A stretch of DNA of 64,000 nucleotides, taken from NCBI GenBank assembly GCA_009843525.1, contig VYDH01000030.1:167775-231774 (forward strand). Direction: 5' to 3'. Under the pieces are notes generated by a model, which saw nothing but the letters and a program-made list of their open reading frames with translations, searched no databases and was not told the DNA's origin. The DNA comes from Acidimicrobiales bacterium. GTDB taxonomy: Bacteria; Actinomycetota; Acidimicrobiia; Acidimicrobiales; Poriferisodalaceae. Position numbers and translations under genes: made by a program. Position 1 is the first letter of the stretch; every line of letters begins with the position of its first letter. Positions 33,806-40,955 of the stretch are shown in pieces.

Positions 33806-34909
33806 TCAGCCGGCGGTCTGGCGGTCGCCCTGGGGATCGCGGCGCGACACGAACCCGTTGAGATCGCAGGCTTCGCGCACCGGCGCCGACATGTCGTAGG
33901 TGCCTGGATCCAACGGGGTGCCGGTGCCGTCGGCGACCCGGGTCATCATGTGGAAGTTGGCACTGACCGCCACGGCATCGACCATCACGTCGGCGCCGGC
34001 GGCGTCGACCACGGCGGCCCGCGCAGCGGCCGTGGCCTCGCGGTCGCCTTCCCACATCGTTTCGGCGAGCCGCGCGAGCAGCGCGCCGTGAGGAACGCCG
34101 CCGTCACCTGCGTCGGAGCCGTTGACGGCTTCGTAGCTGACGTCCATGTCTTTGTTCTGGCCGCTCAGACCGAGCAGCAACGCGTGGGCAGACGTTCAGT
34201 AGAAGCACTCGTTGAGCTTGGAGGTCCGCGCCGCGAGCACCTCGATCTGTGGCCGGGTGAGCGAGTTGCGGTCGGACACCACATCTCCCCGCACTCGCTC
34301 CATGGGCACGTACTGGGCGTCGGAGAGGATGAACAGCGCCTCGTTCTCCGCGGGCACGGCGCTGAGCGCCTTGATGACGTTGGGCATCTTGATGTCGGCA
34401 GTGGGAACCCAGTGGTACTTCACGGCTGCAGGTGCGCCTTCCCGCCCCGGGGGGCCGTCGGCGGGCTCGTCCAGCTCGATGCGCGGCAGTTCCAGCGCGT
34501 CGGCAAAGCGATCGACGCAGTTGGACTGCGCGACCAGACCCACCAGCTCCACATAGGCCAGCGGGTCCACGCCGCGATCGATGATCGACTGGTACCAGTC
34601 TTCGGTCAGCGTTCCCGGGTGGTTGGTGATGCGCCAGACCGCATCGACCGCAGCGGCCCGCAGCGGGCCGTCGGCGTCGACGAGACCATCGATGCTGCTG
34701 GGCTGCACCCACGGCGGCAGCGTGCCGCCGTCGTCGGTGGGGTGGTCGCGGGCTGCGCGCACCTGCCGCACGATCTCGGCCCGCTGCTCGCCGGTCCACC
34801 ACGTGCCGGGCCGCGACCAGCGCGCCGCGATCTCGCCATGGGCGGCTCTCAGATCGTCCCGGATCGGCAGCTCGGTGTCGTATGTGCGCTGTGGTGCTGT
34901 GATGCTCAT
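33806..34909 (-). CDS. AhpD-like selenoprotein (CxxU), carboxymuconolactone decarboxylase family
   Basis: Read from the ATG at 34909 to the TGA at 33806 this is one 367-residue frame broken only by TGA at 34198-34196, codon 238. The context is LNECFY-TGA-TSAHALLLG, exactly where AhpD-family enzymes have the second Cys of CxxC with His three residues later, so the codon most likely inserts selenocysteine to give a CxxU redox pair. A 7-bp hairpin with loop GGUCU follows at 34178-34160, as expected of a bacterial SECIS. The N-terminal half is a helical domain. Role: peroxide or organic hydroperoxide reduction, next to a divergent DyP peroxidase. Standard gene callers would report two pieces. Confidence 0.85.
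34160..34198 (-). promoter_or_regulatory. Bacterial SECIS element with in-frame UGA
   Basis: On the minus-strand mRNA the UGA (34198-34196) is followed by 17 bases, then GCUGCUC (34178-34172), loop GGUCU (34171-34167) and GAGCGGC (34166-34160), a 7-bp stem with one U-G pair. The loop starts 24 bases after UGA, within the usual range for SelB-dependent recoding, and GGUCU equals the SelB-binding loop sequence known from E. coli fdhF. Confidence 0.8.
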
Positions 34910-35120
34910 GGCCGGATCTCCGCTGGTGGGGGCGGGGTCAATTGCCACATGCTGGCACACGTCGAACAGTCACACCGCAGCTATGCGGAACGGCGGGAAC
35001 CGGCGGTGCGCGCGCCGTTCCGGTTGGCCTACGATCAGCCCCGCAATCTCGCCATGCCGCCGCTCGAGCTGCCCGGCGGGTTGCTTTCGCTTGCACTACC
35101 GAACCCCTCAAGGAGCACAG

Positions 35121-36050
35121 ATGCCGACGCCGCAGAAGGCCATCTTCAACGAAATGGGCGCCAACCAGTGGTACGTCCACCTGAGCCGTGTCGAGGGCGC
35201 GGATCTCGGCGCGATCACGTCCGTTCTTGCCGACCTGCGGGCAGCGTGCGACGCCGAGGGCATCAACCTGACGCTCGGCTTCGGCCCGGGCCTGCTGCCT
35301 GAGCTCACCGACGACGTGCCTGACGACTTCCAGGCTTATGTCACCGTCCAGTCCGAGGACGGCTCGGGGCGTGAGGCCAAGGGCACCCAGGAAGAGCTGT
35401 TGCTGTGGCTGAACCACGACGACAAGGACAAGGTGTGGAAGGCGCAGTACGACGCCCGCACCGCGCTGGCGGGCCACATGGCGGTCGCTCGTGAGACGCC
35501 CACGTTCATCTACGGCGACTCGCTCGACATGACCGGCTTCAAGGACGGCACCGGCAACCCCGCCGACGAGGACCAGCCGGCCGTGGCCATCGTGCCCGAC
35601 GGCGACGCGGGCGCCGGCGGCAGCCACATCATCGCCCAGCGCTGGGTGCACGATCTCGACGGCTGGAACGCGCTCTCCGATGAGCAGCAGGAGAAGAACT
35701 TCGGGCGCAAGAAGTTCCCCGAAACCGACAAGACCGACAGCCAGGAGCCCTACAGCCACCTGAGCCATGTGGAGCTGCGCGCGGATGGCAACCACGGCAA
35801 CGAGGGCAGCGACAAGATCAACGAGATCGCCCGGCGCTCCACGCCGTACGCCTTCCACGACGGCACGGTGGGGCTGTACTTCATGGCGTTCTGCAAAGAC
35901 CAGGCACCGCTGCGGCGCCGGCTGCGCCGGATGTACGGGCTCGACGACGCCAATGGCGTGCGCGATGCCATCACCGACTTCTCGAACCCGGCTTCTGGCT
36001 CGTTCTACTTCGCTCCCAGCACCGAAGCGCTCGACGCCATCACCGGCTGA
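35121..36050 (+). CDS. Dye-decolorizing peroxidase (DyP, P-type/YfeX-like)
   Basis: A 309-residue haem peroxidase. The family signature GFKDGTGNP (GxxDG) near residue 144 carries the distal Asp, EIARRSTPY supplies the distal Arg region, and the proximal haem His lies in the segment LSHVELRADGNHG. Length and the N-terminal MPTPQKAIF start match the short P-type (YfeX/TyrA) class, without Tat signal, so it is cytoplasmic or encapsulated. AGGAG stands 5 bases before the ATG. It is divergent from the AhpD-like selenoprotein (211 bases apart), pointing to a shared peroxide-defence role. No encapsulin gene is visible. Confidence 0.94.
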   Translation: MPTPQKAIFNEMGANQWYVHLSRVEGADLGAITSVLADLRAACDAEGINLTLGFGPGLLPELTDDVPDDFQAYVTVQSEDGSGREAKGTQEELLLWLNHDDKDKVWKAQYDARTALAGHMAVARETPTFIYGDSLDMTGFKDGTGNPADEDQPAVAIVPDGDAGAGGSHIIAQRWVHDLDGWNALSDEQQEKNFGRKKFPETDKTDSQEPYSHLSHVELRADGNHGNEGSDKINEIARRSTPYAFHDGTVGLYFMAFCKDQAPLRRRLRRMYGLDDANGVRDAITDFSNPASGSFYFAPSTEALDAITG

Positions 36051-36065
36051 GAACCCAATCGCCCG

Positions 36066-36143
36066 CTACGGAGGCGACAGGACCCTCTGCGACCAGCGAT
36101 CCAGCAGGTCGCAACGTCGCCGAGTCTCCTGCCGCCTCCGCAG
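36066..36143. repeat. 78-bp palindromic intergenic element, copy B
   Basis: Same length as copy A at 16461-16538 with six substitutions, two of which create mismatches in the outer stem. It again lies between convergent genes (DyP and an enoyl-CoA hydratase). The loop and inner arm CTCTGCGACCAGCGATCCAG are identical in both copies. Confidence 0.8.
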
Positions 36144-36174
36144 CTCGTGCCGCGGTGCGTTTACCCGGCCGTTC

Positions 36175-36951
36175 CTAGGGTTGGTCGCGGAACCATTCGC
36201 GGGCTGACATTGAGGCGATTGCTTCCAGGGCTAGGCCGGTGTGCAGGTCATCGGCCATGGCGCGCCGCAGGGGGCGTACGAGTGCGTGGCGGGTGTTGCG
36301 CAGCAGGATCGGGTTGAGCTTGGCGAGGTCGGCGGCGATCTCCTGAGCTCGGGCCATGAGGTCGTCGGCGGGCAGCACCTCGCCCACGATGCCGAGCTCG
36401 TGGGCCTCGGCGGCGTCGATCTGCTGGCCGGTGAGCAGGAAGTAGCGGCCCCGGTTGGGGCCGAGCAGCAGCGGCCAGACGATCTGCATGCTGTCGCCGG
36501 GCACCAGCCCGCCGGGAAAGTGCGGGGCGTCCTGGAAGTAGGCGCCCTCGGCAGCCAGCACGACGTCGCAGAGCACGGCCAGCTCGGAGTGCACGGTGAC
36601 CGGGCCGTTCACTGCGGCGATCATCGGCACCTCGATGTCGAGCATCTGGTCGACGAGCCGGTTGCCCTCCCAGATGATGCGGTCCCACACCGTCGCGTTG
36701 GCGCGCCCTTCGGCGAGCGCGTTGACCTCGTCGGGCAGCTCGATGAACGAGTCTCCGGTGCCGGTCAGGATCACCACCTTGATGTCACGGTCGGACGCCA
36801 GCGCCATGAACAGCTCGGGCAGCTCACGGTGCGGGCGGCCTCCCCACTGCAGCGGCCCGCCGCGGGTGTTCATGCGGACGGTCACCACCCCTGCGTCGTC
36901 GCGGGTCACCTCGGCGGTGCGGTATCGGTCTGCGTACTCAGCGAACTCCAT
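36175..36951 (-). CDS. Enoyl-CoA hydratase/isomerase family protein
   Basis: About 258 residues of crotonase fold, divergent from classical hydratases. ILTGTGDSFIELPDEV occupies the first oxyanion segment (usual AG-D-L replaced) and AAVNGPVTVHSELAVLCDVV the second, where the GGG turn is replaced by VHS; AYFQDAPHFPGGLVPGDSMQIVWPLLLG marks the active-site loop. These changes suggest a non-hydratase reaction. The ATG at 36951 is preferred over one at 36972 because the alignment-like start MEFAEYADRY begins there. It is divergent from the phytanoyl-CoA dioxygenase gene. Confidence 0.82.
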   Translation of the reverse strand: MEFAEYADRYRTAEVTRDDAGVVTVRMNTRGGPLQWGGRPHRELPELFMALASDRDIKVVILTGTGDSFIELPDEVNALAEGRANATVWDRIIWEGNRLVDQMLDIEVPMIAAVNGPVTVHSELAVLCDVVLAAEGAYFQDAPHFPGGLVPGDSMQIVWPLLLGPNRGRYFLLTGQQIDAAEAHELGIVGEVLPADDLMARAQEIAADLAKLNPILLRNTRHALVRPLRRAMADDLHTGLALEAIASMSAREWFRDQP

Positions 36952-37043
36952 GGCTTCATGCTCGCAGAACACGGATGACCACGAGAGTGCCAGTGGCTTG
37001 CCCGATTACCATCGTTCCGACGGGGACTGCCTGGGGGAGCGCG

Positions 37044-38231
37044 ATGACTGACGTTGCGGATCGAACCGAAGCGGCCGATGGGCCGACGAGAGAGCAGCAT
37101 CACGCCGAGATGGCCGACTACCTGGCGGGCGGCGTGCAACGAGCCCATGAGACCGGCAACCGGGGCCCGGTTCGCTTCGGGCCCGATGGCAAGCTGCATC
37201 CCGAGATCCTGGAGAATTACTGGAAGCACGGCTTCTACGTGTTCACCGGCGTCGTCGGCCCAGACGAGATTGCCGAACTCCGGGCCGATGTGGGCGAGGT
37301 CATCGAGCGGGCGCCGGTGCGCAAGGGCGAGATCCTCGACCGCCTCGGCCGGCCCGCGCTGGGCCGCGACTACGCAGTCGAGCCGTACATCCACATCGCG
37401 CCGCTGTCTGACCCGTTCGGCGGCACCAGCGCCCTCGGCGGCCGCCACCAGGTCCAGATGGACCAGCCGACGCCCGACGCCGACGCCCCGCCCGATGTCG
37501 TCTACCTGATCTTCGGCATGTGCCAGTCGATGCCCTCGGCCCTGCGCCTGTACGGCCATCCCGACCTGATGTCGATCGCCGAGAGCATCAACGGCCCCGA
37601 CTTCGTTCCCTACAACGACGCCATCTTCGTGAAGGAACCCGGGCTGGGCGGCTCCGTGTCGTGGCACCAGGACGGGGTCACCCACTGGGACAACCCCGAC
37701 TGGGACATGGGCATCCACGGCTTCAACTTCCAGGTGCAGCTCTATGAGACCACTGCAGCGAATGCACTGTGGGTGGTGCCCGGCACGCACAAGCTGGGGC
37801 GCATCGACCTGCGTGCGAAGGTCGCCGACAACGGCGGCAGCACGATGCTGCCCGACGCCATCCCGCTGCTGTGCGAGCCGGGGGATGCGACCGTGGTGAA
37901 CCGTCACATGGTCCACGGCTCTTATGCCAACACTTCGGCCGATCCGCGGATCTCGGTCACGTTCGGCTTTCATCGGCGCTCGTCCGTCGTCGGCGTGGCA
38001 GGTCAACTGCGTGTGCACGAGCGTGACGGCGTGGTCGTCTACGACGAGGAGCGGGTGTTCAAGAGGTCATCGGTGATCGCCGTGGCCATCGACGCCCGGG
38101 CGCAGCATCACCCCGGCGAGCGCCGCTACACCTACGCCCCCTTCGTCGGCCTCGAAGACGACTTCCGCTACAACGACGAGACTTTCGAGCGCGTCATCCG
38201 CGACTACAACCTCAACGACCTCGCCATCTAG
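37044..38231 (+). CDS. Phytanoyl-CoA dioxygenase family protein
   Basis: A 395-residue Fe(II)/2-oxoglutarate-dependent oxygenase. The iron triad is visible: His and Asp in VSWHQDGVTHWD and the distal His in NRHMVHGSYANTS; 2-oxoglutarate would bind the following Arg in DPRISVTFGFHRR. NYWKHGFYVFTGVVGPDEI is the typical N-terminus. The ATG at 37044 follows GGGGGAGCGCG; the frame is open to 36975 without family-like sequence. It precedes the LysR gene, which converges with it. Relatives hydroxylate lipids, osmolytes or secondary metabolites; the substrate is unknown. Confidence 0.9.
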   Translation: MTDVADRTEAADGPTREQHHAEMADYLAGGVQRAHETGNRGPVRFGPDGKLHPEILENYWKHGFYVFTGVVGPDEIAELRADVGEVIERAPVRKGEILDRLGRPALGRDYAVEPYIHIAPLSDPFGGTSALGGRHQVQMDQPTPDADAPPDVVYLIFGMCQSMPSALRLYGHPDLMSIAESINGPDFVPYNDAIFVKEPGLGGSVSWHQDGVTHWDNPDWDMGIHGFNFQVQLYETTAANALWVVPGTHKLGRIDLRAKVADNGGSTMLPDAIPLLCEPGDATVVNRHMVHGSYANTSADPRISVTFGFHRRSSVVGVAGQLRVHERDGVVVYDEERVFKRSSVIAVAIDARAQHHPGERRYTYAPFVGLEDDFRYNDETFERVIRDYNLNDLAI

Positions 38232-38247
38232 CCGCCGGGTCCAGCGT

Positions 38248-39144
38248 TCAGACCGGATCCCGCGAGTCGTAGAGCTCGGCGACTGCTTCCAACGCGTGCG
38301 ACACGAGGGGCAATGGCTCGCCGGCCCCCCGTAGCAGCAGCAAGGGAACCGAGGCGCTCGCATCGGTCAGCGGCGTGTACTGAAGACCGGGCGGTCGGAA
38401 CGTCTGCACACCGGCGGGCACGATCGCCACGCCCTCGCCGGCAGCGACGAATCCCAGGATCGTCGTGTACTCGGTGGCTTCGATCATCGGGTCGTACGCG
38501 ACGCCTTCAACCCTGAGCATTCCTGCGAGCACGGCATGCAGGCTCGGCGACACATTGCGGTCGAAGCCGATGATCGGCTCGCCGGCAAGATCGCCCAGGC
38601 ACGCAGCACCAGACGCAGCGAGATGGTGAGACGCGCCGGCTGCGAGCACGAGCCGTTCGTGCATCACGAGGGTCGCCTCCACCCCACCGGCATCGGCGGC
38701 GGCACGGCCGATGCCCAGATCGATGCGTCCGGCTCGCAAGGCCTGCACCTGCTCGTCGGAGCTCAACGTGTGCAGCTCGAACTCGACCTGGGGGCGGCGG
38801 CGGCGGTACTCGGCCAGGACACGCGGCATCACCTCGTACGCGGCCGAGTCGACAAAGCCGACACGCAGCGTGCCCGTCTGGCCGTGCCTGTGCTGCTCCA
38901 TGAGCCGGTCGACACCGTCGGCAGCAGCCAGCAGGCGAACGGCCTCGGGGTAGAGGAACTTCCCGGCGTCGGTGAGGCTGACGCGCCGGGTGCTGCGGTC
39001 GAACAGCGCTGTGTCGAGTTCACGTTCCAGCTGCCTGATCTGCTGGCTCAGCGGCGGCTGGGACATGTGCAGCCTTTGGGCGGCCCGTCCGAAGTGCAGC
39101 TCCTCGGCCACGGTGGCGAAGTAGCGCAGCCGCTGCAGGTTCAC
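38248..39144 (-). CDS. LysR family transcriptional regulator
   Basis: A 298-residue LysR protein. The N-terminal winged helix is MNLQRLRYFATVAEELHFGRAAQRLHMSQPPLSQQIRQLERELD (1-44), followed by the linker helix and a two-lobed effector domain beginning LRVGFVDSAAYEVMP. It is divergent from soxB with 82 bases between the genes, which contain an AT-rich dyad (39154-39183). It therefore probably controls the sarcosine oxidase operon, with sarcosine or a methylated glycine as likely co-inducer (inference). Confidence 0.92.
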   Translation of the reverse strand: MNLQRLRYFATVAEELHFGRAAQRLHMSQPPLSQQIRQLERELDTALFDRSTRRVSLTDAGKFLYPEAVRLLAAADGVDRLMEQHRHGQTGTLRVGFVDSAAYEVMPRVLAEYRRRRPQVEFELHTLSSDEQVQALRAGRIDLGIGRAAADAGGVEATLVMHERLVLAAGASHHLAASGAACLGDLAGEPIIGFDRNVSPSLHAVLAGMLRVEGVAYDPMIEATEYTTILGFVAAGEGVAIVPAGVQTFRPPGLQYTPLTDASASVPLLLLRGAGEPLPLVSHALEAVAELYDSRDPV

Positions 39145-39153
39145 GTTCTCATG

Positions 39154-39183
39154 ATATGTGAACAGTCTTAATTGATCACATAT
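39154..39183. promoter_or_regulatory. Dyad in the lysR-soxB intergenic region
   Basis: ATATGTGA (39154-39161) and TCACATAT (39176-39183) are perfect inverted arms separated by 14 bases. The dyad lies just upstream of the LysR start on one side and about 44 bases before soxB on the other, and is strongly AT-rich in G+C-rich DNA, as expected for a LysR recognition site plus promoter. Confidence 0.6.
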
Positions 39184-39226
39184 TGATACTTTTGGTCACC
39201 GAGCACCCTGCTTATGCTGCAGAGCG

Positions 39227-40537
39227 ATGAGGGGGAACGGCCGCCTTGGACGGAAGCGTCCGCCCAAGTACTCGGCTGCTGCGCTGGCCTGGAAGGGCCT
39301 CCGGGGCCAGTCGTGGCCTCGGGTGTGGCGCGATTGCGACCTGAAGCGGTCCTACGACGCCGTGGTGATCGGCGGCGGCGTGCACGGTCTGGCCACCGCC
39401 TATTACCTGGCCCGCAATCACGGCATGACCGATGTGGCCGTGCTCGACAAGGCCTACCTGGGCAGCGGCGGTTCCGGGCGCAACACCGCCATCGTGCGCT
39501 CCAACTACCTCACCCCCGAAGGGGTGGCCTTCTACGACCGCTCGGTGCACCTGTATGAGCAGATGGCGGTGGAGCTGAACATCAACGTGATGTTCAGCCA
39601 GCGGGGCCACCTGACGTTGGCCCACTCCGACGCCTCCCTGCGCACGATGCACTGGCGCGCCGAGGTCAACAAGCTCGGCGGTGTCAACTCCAGCGTGATC
39701 GGCCCCGACGAGATCAAGAAGGAGTGCCCGAGCCTCGACACCTCCGACCACCCCCGCTACCCGATCCAGGGCGCCCTGTATCACCCGCCCGGCGGCGTCG
39801 TCCGCCACGACGCGGTGGTGTGGGGATACGCCCGGGCAGCGGACCACATGGGCGTCGAGATGCACCAGAAGACGGAGGTCACCGACATTCTCTGCGAAGG
39901 CGGTGACGGTCCCGACGGCAAAGGCGCTGGGGGACGGGTGACCGGTGTTCGCACGAACCGGGGCGACATCTCCACGCCGATCGTCATCAACTGCACTGCT
40001 GGATGGGCGTCGCTCATCTCGACCATGGCCGGCGTGCGTCTGCCCATCACCACCCATCCGCTGCAGGCGGCTGTCACCGAGCCGGTGAAGATGTTCCTGC
40101 CGACGGTGGTGGTTTCAGGTTCGCTGCACGTGTATGTGAGCCAGACCGACCGCGGCGAGCTGGTCTTCGGAGCGTCGGTGGATCCCTACGCCAACTACTC
40201 GGTTCGCGGATCGCTGGAGTTCACCGAGGGGCTGGCCGGGCACGTGCTCGAGCTGATGCCGGGCGTCTCGCGTATGCGGATTCTGCGCCAGTGGTCCGGA
40301 TTGTGCGACATGACCCCCGACTACTCGCCGGTGATGGGTCATACGCCGGTGGAGGGTTTCTTGGTGGATGTCGGCTGGGGCACTTATGGCTTCAAGGCGG
40401 CCCCGGTCTCGGGAGAGCAGATTGCCGAAGCCGCAGCCACCGGCACGACACCCAAGCTGATCGAGGCCTTCGCCCTCAGCCGTTTCGATGACGGCGAATT
40501 GGTGGGCGAAAAAGGCGCAGCGTCGGTGGGCCACTGA
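39227..40537 (+). CDS. soxB: Heterotetrameric sarcosine oxidase, beta subunit
   Basis: A 436-residue FAD/FMN flavoprotein subunit that demethylates sarcosine to glycine, producing H2O2 and passing the methyl group to tetrahydrofolate. The Rossmann motif is DAVVIGGGVHGLATAYYLA (about 44-62); GSGGSGRNTAIVRSNYLTPEG is the covalent-flavin/substrate region of SoxB and DMTPDYSPVMGHTPVEGFLVDVGWGTYGFKAAP is its C-terminal hallmark. The N-terminus YSAAALAWKGLRGQSW resembles the usual YSAxxLxxxALxGHxGW. First gene of soxBDAG. Confidence 0.94.
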   Translation: MRGNGRLGRKRPPKYSAAALAWKGLRGQSWPRVWRDCDLKRSYDAVVIGGGVHGLATAYYLARNHGMTDVAVLDKAYLGSGGSGRNTAIVRSNYLTPEGVAFYDRSVHLYEQMAVELNINVMFSQRGHLTLAHSDASLRTMHWRAEVNKLGGVNSSVIGPDEIKKECPSLDTSDHPRYPIQGALYHPPGGVVRHDAVVWGYARAADHMGVEMHQKTEVTDILCEGGDGPDGKGAGGRVTGVRTNRGDISTPIVINCTAGWASLISTMAGVRLPITTHPLQAAVTEPVKMFLPTVVVSGSLHVYVSQTDRGELVFGASVDPYANYSVRGSLEFTEGLAGHVLELMPGVSRMRILRQWSGLCDMTPDYSPVMGHTPVEGFLVDVGWGTYGFKAAPVSGEQIAEAAATGTTPKLIEAFALSRFDDGELVGEKGAASVGH

Positions 40538-40621
40538 TGTTGTGCTTGTCTGCTGCCCGCAGTGCCATGAGGGCCACCGACGCCATTGCGACAGTGGTGG
40601 GCCACTGATGGGGAATTGCTG

Positions 40622-40894
40622 ATGCTGCTCGTCCCGTGCCCCAACTGCGGTCCACGCAACTCGACCGACCTGCGTTACGGCGGCGAGTCACACGCCCGTC
40701 CCGACCCCAACACGGCCTCACCGGCCGAATGGCGGGCCTACCTGTACCTGCGCGACAACCCAGCGGGCTGGCTGCGCGAGAACTGGTACTGCGCTTCGGG
40801 CTGCCGCCGTTGGTTCTCAGTGGAACGCAACACCGCCACCAACGAATTCCGCGACCCGCCCCTGCCCGGCGACAAGAGAGGCGGTGCGGCATGA
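40622..40894 (+). CDS. soxD: Sarcosine oxidase, delta subunit
   Basis: A 90-residue zinc-binding small subunit. CPNCG at residues 6-10 and CASGCRRWF at about 59-67 give the Zn ligands together with a His (ESHARPD). GGESHARPDPNTASPAEWRAYLYLRDNPAGWLRENW matches the SoxD core (split here over 21-56). The ATG at 40622 is used; an in-frame upstream ATG at 40586 would add 12 residues with no family support. It lies between soxB and soxA as in other actinobacteria. Confidence 0.93.
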   Translation: MLLVPCPNCGPRNSTDLRYGGESHARPDPNTASPAEWRAYLYLRDNPAGWLRENWYCASGCRRWFSVERNTATNEFRDPPLPGDKRGGAA

Positions 40895-40955
40895 GTGCGT
40901 GTGTGCCCGATGCTGTTTGGGGCTACCTGCCCGACGGCAGGAAGGGCAGCGCGGC

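Noticed and set aside
33806..34909. Reading the TGA at 34196-34198 as a simple nonsense mutation making a pseudogene
   Set aside because: The codon sits exactly at a catalytic Cys, the frame continues with conserved His, and a SECIS-type hairpin with GGUCU loop follows at the right distance.
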